This document shows, one piece after another, positions 16,525-20,045 of a stretch of DNA of 20,045 bases. The notes under the pieces were generated by a model. The model ran no database searches and had not been told where the DNA came from. It saw only the letters and a program-made list of their open reading frames with translations. Source of the DNA: JBEIDK01 sp040383485 (GTDB lineage Bacteria; Bacteroidota; Bacteroidia; UBA4408). The stretch spans positions 1-20,045 of the forward strand of contig JBEIDK010000049.1 of the NCBI GenBank assembly GCA_040383485.1, written 5' to 3'. The translations under genes and the position numbers were made by a program. Numbering within the stretch: the stretch's first letter is position 1; every line of letters begins with the position of its first letter.

Positions 16525-16565
16525 GTTATGTGCTGGTTTCCTATACTGTCAGTAACAATGTGTCG

Positions 16566-18071
16566 TTACTCAATTACAATTTTCTTTGTTAAAATTGTCT
16601 GTCCGCTATAAACTTTTATAAAATATACTCCTTTTGTTTGATATCCTAAATCAATTTCAGCCTTTGAACCGGAAACTGTAGATTGGTAAATATTTTCACC
16701 AAATAAATTATAAATTTCAATCTTAGAAATGATGGCATCTATGCTTACAGTGAACTTTCCACTTGTAGGATTTGGGAAAAAGGAAAGAGTTTTATCTAAC
16801 AAAGGTTCCTGAAAACCTATAGTTAAATTATTATATCTAGCTACCGCAAATTCGTAATAAGAGTTTTCGGTATAACCAGCTGCAACGATTTTCCCATCAT
16901 TTTGAATGGCTATTGCATTAATCTGACTTTTTGTAAAAAAAGATGTTGTAACTTTTCCGTCACCATCAAAACTAGTGTCTGTTGAGCCATCACTATTTAG
17001 TCGTATTATAGCAAAATCTTCGTAAGATCCTATTGGACGATTCGCATAACCAGCAACTAAAATTTTCCCATCATTTTGAATAAGCACAGAATACGCATAA
17101 TCCTTAGTGCCACCAACATTTTGGGTTAACATTCCGTCCAAATCAAAAGTATTGTCTAAAGACCCATCGCTATTATAACGTACTATCGCAAAATCCTTAT
17201 TGGAGCTAATTGTATTGCTATAACCTACTGCAACAATTTTCCCGTCACTCTGAATAGCAATTGAATAACAACGTTCGTCTGCAGAAGATACTGATGTTGT
17301 TACTTTACCATCCAAATCAAAGGTATTATCTAGAGAGCCATCACTATTATATCTAACAAGTGCAAAGTCTGCAAAATTGCTATCGCCAAATGTTCCACCT
17401 ACTACAATTTTTCCATTGCTTTGAATAACCATTGAGTTGCCATAATGAGTGCCGGTACCAAAACTTGTAATCACCTTTCCATCATTATCAAAAGTATTGT
17501 CTAGGCTGCCGTTATTGTTATATCTATAGACATAGTAATTGCTTCCATCTGTTCCTGCTGCAAGAATTTTACCATCGCTTTGAATAGCAATTGATTTGAT
17601 AGCGGTAATTGCATTATTTGAACCAGCTGTTGTTACTATACCATCCGAGTCAAAAGTATTATCTAAAGAACCATTTGTATTATATCGTACGAGAGCCAAA
17701 TCCCATGTGCTTCCATAAGTAAATCCAGCCACTATTATTTTCCCATCACTCTGAATAGCTACAGCATAACCTTCATCGCTTGAACTTCCTACAGCAGTTG
17801 TTACTTTGCCATCCGAATCAAAAGTATTATCTAAAGAACCATTGGTATTGTATCTAACAACTGAGAAATCCCGGTCAGTTGAATTTTCGCTAAAGCCAGC
17901 TACTACTATTTTGCCATCACTTTGAATAGCTATTGACTTGGCAACATCATGTTTTGTTTCGATATCTGTAGTAACTTTCCCGTCCGAATCGAAACTTAAA
18001 TCTAACGAACCTATTTGAGCCTTAGCAATTCCGCAAAAAGCCATTGATAAAAACAGCAATGTACATTTCAT
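16566..18071 (-). CDS. Secreted delta-60-repeat protein with T9SS sorting domain
   Basis: A 501-residue secreted protein. The signal peptide is residues 1-19 (KCTLLFLSMAFCGIAKAQ). It is followed by seven repeats of about 53-58 residues (~20-415) of the delta-60 type (TIGR02608-like). Each has the core AIQSDGKIVVAG, then DFAVVRYN-x-x-GSLDNTFD-x-DGKVTT. The repeats probably form a beta-propeller-like structure, made here largely of one closed ring of about seven units. The C-terminus (~425-501) is a T9SS type A domain (LSFFPNPTSGKFTVSI ... GVYFIKVYSGQTILTKKIVIE). The role is unknown; proteins of this kind are surface-exposed or released. An excellent promoter lies upstream. Confidence 0.92.
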   Translation of the reverse strand: MKCTLLFLSMAFCGIAKAQIGSLDLSFDSDGKVTTDIETKHDVAKSIAIQSDGKIVVAGFSENSTDRDFSVVRYNTNGSLDNTFDSDGKVTTAVGSSSDEGYAVAIQSDGKIIVAGFTYGSTWDLALVRYNTNGSLDNTFDSDGIVTTAGSNNAITAIKSIAIQSDGKILAAGTDGSNYYVYRYNNNGSLDNTFDNDGKVITSFGTGTHYGNSMVIQSNGKIVVGGTFGDSNFADFALVRYNSDGSLDNTFDLDGKVTTSVSSADERCYSIAIQSDGKIVAVGYSNTISSNKDFAIVRYNSDGSLDNTFDLDGMLTQNVGGTKDYAYSVLIQNDGKILVAGYANRPIGSYEDFAIIRLNSDGSTDTSFDGDGKVTTSFFTKSQINAIAIQNDGKIVAAGYTENSYYEFAVARYNNLTIGFQEPLLDKTLSFFPNPTSGKFTVSIDAIISKIEIYNLFGENIYQSTVSGSKAEIDLGYQTKGVYFIKVYSGQTILTKKIVIE

Positions 18072-18162
18072 TATTATTGAATTTAAAAAATTGACCTACT
18101 CGTATGGCTTTTCGGTGTCGCCCCGTTTTTTTGAGTGGGTTCTGGACTCCACTTTTGTTTTT

Positions 18163-18194
18163 CAAATTTATAAAATATTTTAAGAACTATCAAA
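18163..18194 (-). promoter_or_regulatory. Full-consensus promoter of the delta-60-repeat gene
   Basis: On the minus strand, TTTG (18194-18191), 20 bp, then TAAATTTG (18170-18163) match both the -33 and -7 boxes of the Bacteroidota promoter exactly. The leader to the ATG at 18071 would be about 85 nt and contains a small hairpin (AGTGG/CCACT). Confidence 0.6.
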
Positions 18195-18227
18195 GTTTTC
18201 CTTTGGCGGTTCTCTTGTTTGTCGTTT

Positions 18228-18241
18228 TTCGTTAGCGGTTC
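18228..18241. repeat. GCTAACG box at the 3' side of the hydrolase gene
   Basis: The minus strand reads GAACCGCTAACG just after the hydrolase stop codon. The plus strand carries the near-identical GAACGCTAACG at 19132-19142, on the other side of the same gene and in opposite orientation. The pair brackets the gene as inverted boxes of the AAC/GTT type seen at the ends of integron attC sites. Confidence 0.4.
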
Positions 18242-18247
18242 GGGCAT

Positions 18248-19084
18248 TTATTTTTCAATTTCGTTCATTAATTGTTTCCATAAAGTATTCTCAAACTTTT
18301 CTCGAAAAATCCCAAAGTGTCCGATAGCATTTGTGTTGTATTCTGTAGGTCTTAAATGCAGTTTTTTAATCTCTGCGTTTTCATACTTTTCAGTTAAAAA
18401 ATCAACCGCATCTTTTGGTGCGTAGGAATCGTTTTCAATGCTAATAGCAATAGCCTTTGCTGAGACGTTTTTAAAAAACAAATCTTGTCGACTAACTTTG
18501 TCAAAGAGATAGTTGGGATTTCGACACCAATCACTCCATTGCCTTGCAACGTTCTTTGGTAAATTTTCCATTCCGGTAATTCTTTTTGAAGGTAAATAAC
18601 CGAACACATTGATAAGTGATGGAATAAGAATGTGAAAATTTGCCCACATTTTTACTCTATCAAATCCTTTCCACAACTTCCAATAACCACTTTGTGCAGA
18701 GACCAAAATTATTTTTTGAACTTCTGATGATGATTTTGCCAAACCAATAATTTGGCCGCCAATACTGTGTCCTAACAAGGTAATTTTTGCGTTCGGATAG
18801 TTTTCTTTTGTGAATTTGATAACAGCTTCCAAATCGTTTTTTCCCCAATCAGAAGCAGTACTTTTTATTTGTTTAATGGGTTTTTTGAGAGAAAGTCCAA
18901 TACCTAAATAATCAAATGTGATAACGGTAATTCCATTTGCAGAAACAAAGTCAGCGAACTTTTTGTAAAAACCTTGTTTCACACCTGTTGCAGACGAAAT
19001 GATAAGGACGGTATGTTTTCCTGCTTCGTATATTTGTGCAGTTATTTGGCTTAGGTTCGTTGTTTTAATTTCTATTTGTTTCAT
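18248..19084 (-). CDS. Alpha/beta hydrolase, COG4757-like
   Basis: A 278-residue cytoplasmic serine hydrolase with no signal peptide. The nucleophile elbow is GHSIGG (residues ~107-112) inside ITLLGHSIGGQIIGLA. Upstream, the typical second strand and loop read VITFDYLGIGLS. The catalytic His is likely in AIGHFGIFR (~256-264), and the acid in the segment IENDSYAPKDAV (~224-235). The fold and the GHFGIFR ending match the predicted alpha/beta hydrolases of COG4757; the substrate is unknown. Unlike its neighbours it is neither secreted nor linked to T9SS. It has no promoter consensus of its own upstream, and it is bracketed by inverted GCTAACG boxes, which suggests arrival as a separate unit. Confidence 0.9.
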   Translation of the reverse strand: MKQIEIKTTNLSQITAQIYEAGKHTVLIISSATGVKQGFYKKFADFVSANGITVITFDYLGIGLSLKKPIKQIKSTASDWGKNDLEAVIKFTKENYPNAKITLLGHSIGGQIIGLAKSSSEVQKIILVSAQSGYWKLWKGFDRVKMWANFHILIPSLINVFGYLPSKRITGMENLPKNVARQWSDWCRNPNYLFDKVSRQDLFFKNVSAKAIAISIENDSYAPKDAVDFLTEKYENAEIKKLHLRPTEYNTNAIGHFGIFREKFENTLWKQLMNEIEK

Positions 19085-19135
19085 TTCAACTTATCTAGTA
19101 AATTCTCTTGTCTGCGTGTTGTCTGTTGCCTGAAC

Positions 19136-19244
19136 GCTAACGTTTTGCAGATTGGCCATTGGCGGGCTTTTTAGCACAGAAGTTTATTCGAAGCACTGAA
19201 CTTTGATTAACCACTGAACCCGCTTTTTTGCCAAACCCGCGTTA
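19136..19244. repeat. attC-like imperfect inverted repeat
   Basis: On the plus strand the arms are TAACG (19138-19142), TTGGC (19152-19156) and GCGGG (19162-19166), matched in reverse order by CCCGC (19219-19223), GCCAA (19230-19234) and CGTTA (19240-19244). The arrangement, outer AAC/GTT boxes plus two inner paired boxes with unpaired spacers and a ~50-nt terminal loop, resembles an integron attC site in build and length. The outer boxes do not fully match GTTRRRY/RYYYAAC. The loop contains the direct repeat CACTGAAC twice (19194-19201 and 19212-19219). It lies between the M43 protease stop and the hydrolase start. Confidence 0.45.
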
Positions 19245-19269
19245 CCTGCTGGCGTTTTCTCCGCTGTTA

Positions 19270-20045
19270 TTATTCTTTGATGAATTTTTTCGTGTATTTA
19301 TTTTGTCCTTGTGTAATTGCTAAAATGTAAATGCCATTGGTTAAATTAGAAATGTCAATACGGTTTTGATTTTGTGATTTGATTAAAACTTGTCCAAGTA
19401 GGTTGCTTATTGAAAGTTCATTTATGTCGTTTTGGGAAACATTTAAATTTAATTCTGTCTTAGCTGGATTTGGATAAATGGAAATATTATCATTTAAATT
19501 TAAATCATTTATTGCAAGAGGAGCAGAGCACAAGCCATGAGTTCCTAATTGATTCCTGTATGGACTGTTTAGCATGGCAGTCTGCATTCTTGTAGCTTGG
19601 TCTGTAGTAAACATATACTTGTATGGGTCCCAAGGATAATCCATAAAATTCATAAACATTTCTCCTTCTGGTGCATTTGTCGGGCTGCTACATGAGCCAA
19701 CATTTAATGGATAAGTTGGTGCTCCAACATTTTGTGCTGCTGCTGGTGGCGTATCGTCACAGTAATCCGTGACACAAGCCCCATCACCCCAAATATGTCT
19801 GAGTCCCAAATAATGTCCAACCTCATGTGTAAGTGTTCTACCTTCAACCATTGGGGAACCATAAATACCAGTAGGAAATAAATTGTTAGAACCAATTACT
19901 TTCGCAAAACACCAAATTCCATCGGTTGTATCGGTCGAATTATTAGGCACGCCCAATAAGCCACTTAAAGGAGGGACCGATGATACTCCGGTATAGTTTA
20001 GAGCACTGTTTTTATCTGTAATCCAAACATTAAGATATTTAGTTA
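19270..20045 (-). CDS. M43 (pappalysin/cytophagalysin-like) metalloprotease with T9SS sorting domain, 5' end outside window
   Basis: A secreted zinc metalloprotease; its start and signal peptide lie beyond position 20045. The frame is open to the right edge (YLNVWITDKNSALNYTGVSS upstream of the catalytic part), so the TTG at 19956 is not the start. The zinc site HEVGHYLGLRH fits HExxHxxGxxH of metzincins. The M43 hallmarks DYCDDTPP and the Met-turn FMNFMDYPWD follow. The catalytic part ends at LNSPYRNQLGTHGLCS, and a T9SS type A domain closes the protein (ISIYPNPAKTELNLNV ... NGIYILAITQGQNKYTKKFIKE). Such enzymes cleave gelatin-like or other protein substrates outside the cell. Confidence 0.93.
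   Translation of the reverse strand, partial: TKYLNVWITDKNSALNYTGVSSVPPLSGLLGVPNNSTDTTDGIWCFAKVIGSNNLFPTGIYGSPMVEGRTLTHEVGHYLGLRHIWGDGACVTDYCDDTPPAAAQNVGAPTYPLNVGSCSSPTNAPEGEMFMNFMDYPWDPYKYMFTTDQATRMQTAMLNSPYRNQLGTHGLCSAPLAINDLNLNDNISIYPNPAKTELNLNVSQNDINELSISNLLGQVLIKSQNQNRIDISNLTNGIYILAITQGQNKYTKKFIKE

Larger units (their letters stand above)
16213..16565. other. 353-bp spacer with terminator, palindrome, repeat copy and a possible coding remnant
   Basis: From left to right on the plus strand it holds a minus-strand terminator hairpin (16242-16279) and a short minus-strand coding-like stretch at 16346-16281 that ends in TAA. That stretch, TISAREQLVRDALDEREKF, has a stop two codons upstream. 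A T10 tract (16371-16380), a large palindrome (16464-16503) and the second copy of the 34-bp repeat (16491-16524) follow. No intact gene is visible. Confidence 0.6.

Noticed and set aside
19270..19956. Start of the M43 protease at TTG 19956
   Set aside because: The frame is open and coding-like to the right edge, and the upstream residues match the family's YLNVWI region, so the gene is simply cut by the window.
1..20045. tRNA, rRNA, CRISPR arrays, transposases and integrases
   Set aside because: No T-loop-bearing cloverleaf, regular spaced repeats, or recombinase motifs were found on either strand by eye.

Overview
The window is AT-rich chromosomal DNA from a member of the Bacteroidota. The evidence is a bacillithiol glycosyltransferase of the Bacteroidota/Firmicutes type, at least four secreted proteins ending in type IX secretion (T9SS) C-terminal sorting domains, no clear Shine-Dalgarno sequences, and several copies of the Bacteroidota promoter -7 element TAnnTTTG. 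A finer placement is not possible from these genes alone.

Left half (1-9866), housekeeping. On the minus strand lies mrdA (PBP2, elongation transpeptidase). It runs off the left edge and carries a one-base frameshift in a poly-A tract. A GNAT acetyltransferase lies upstream of it. The plus strand then carries bshA, which is divergent from the GNAT gene and convergent with a small STAS/SpoIIAA-like gene, followed by rnr (RNase R). Beyond a 336-bp convergent gap filled with nested inverted repeats is a minus-strand envelope pair. In transcription order this is lnt (apolipoprotein N-acyltransferase) and then a secreted Amidase_3 protein. The two reading frames abut in the same frame with only one TAA between them, and the second starts at TTG. 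A YbjQ/UPF0145 gene precedes them.

Right half (9975-20045), accessory and secreted proteins. Two plus-strand T9SS cargo genes (a subtilisin-like S8 protease and a right-handed beta-helix/PKD adhesin-like protein) are separated by a degraded stub. The stub encodes only the last ~38 residues of another T9SS sorting domain and is about 81% identical in DNA to the end of the beta-helix gene. Four minus-strand genes follow: a small secreted protein of unknown function, a delta-60-repeat T9SS protein, a cytoplasmic alpha/beta hydrolase, and an M43 (cytophagalysin/pappalysin-like) metalloprotease with a T9SS domain that is cut by the right edge.

Three of the spacers around these four genes hold GC-richer palindromic elements. 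Two (at 15758 and 16491) share a 34-bp repeat (29/34 identical). The one at 19136-19244 folds like an integron attC site, and related GCTAACG/CGTTAGC boxes bracket the hydrolase gene on both sides. This cassette-like layout is the most interesting unexplained structure in the window. No tRNA, rRNA, CRISPR array, transposase or integrase gene was seen.
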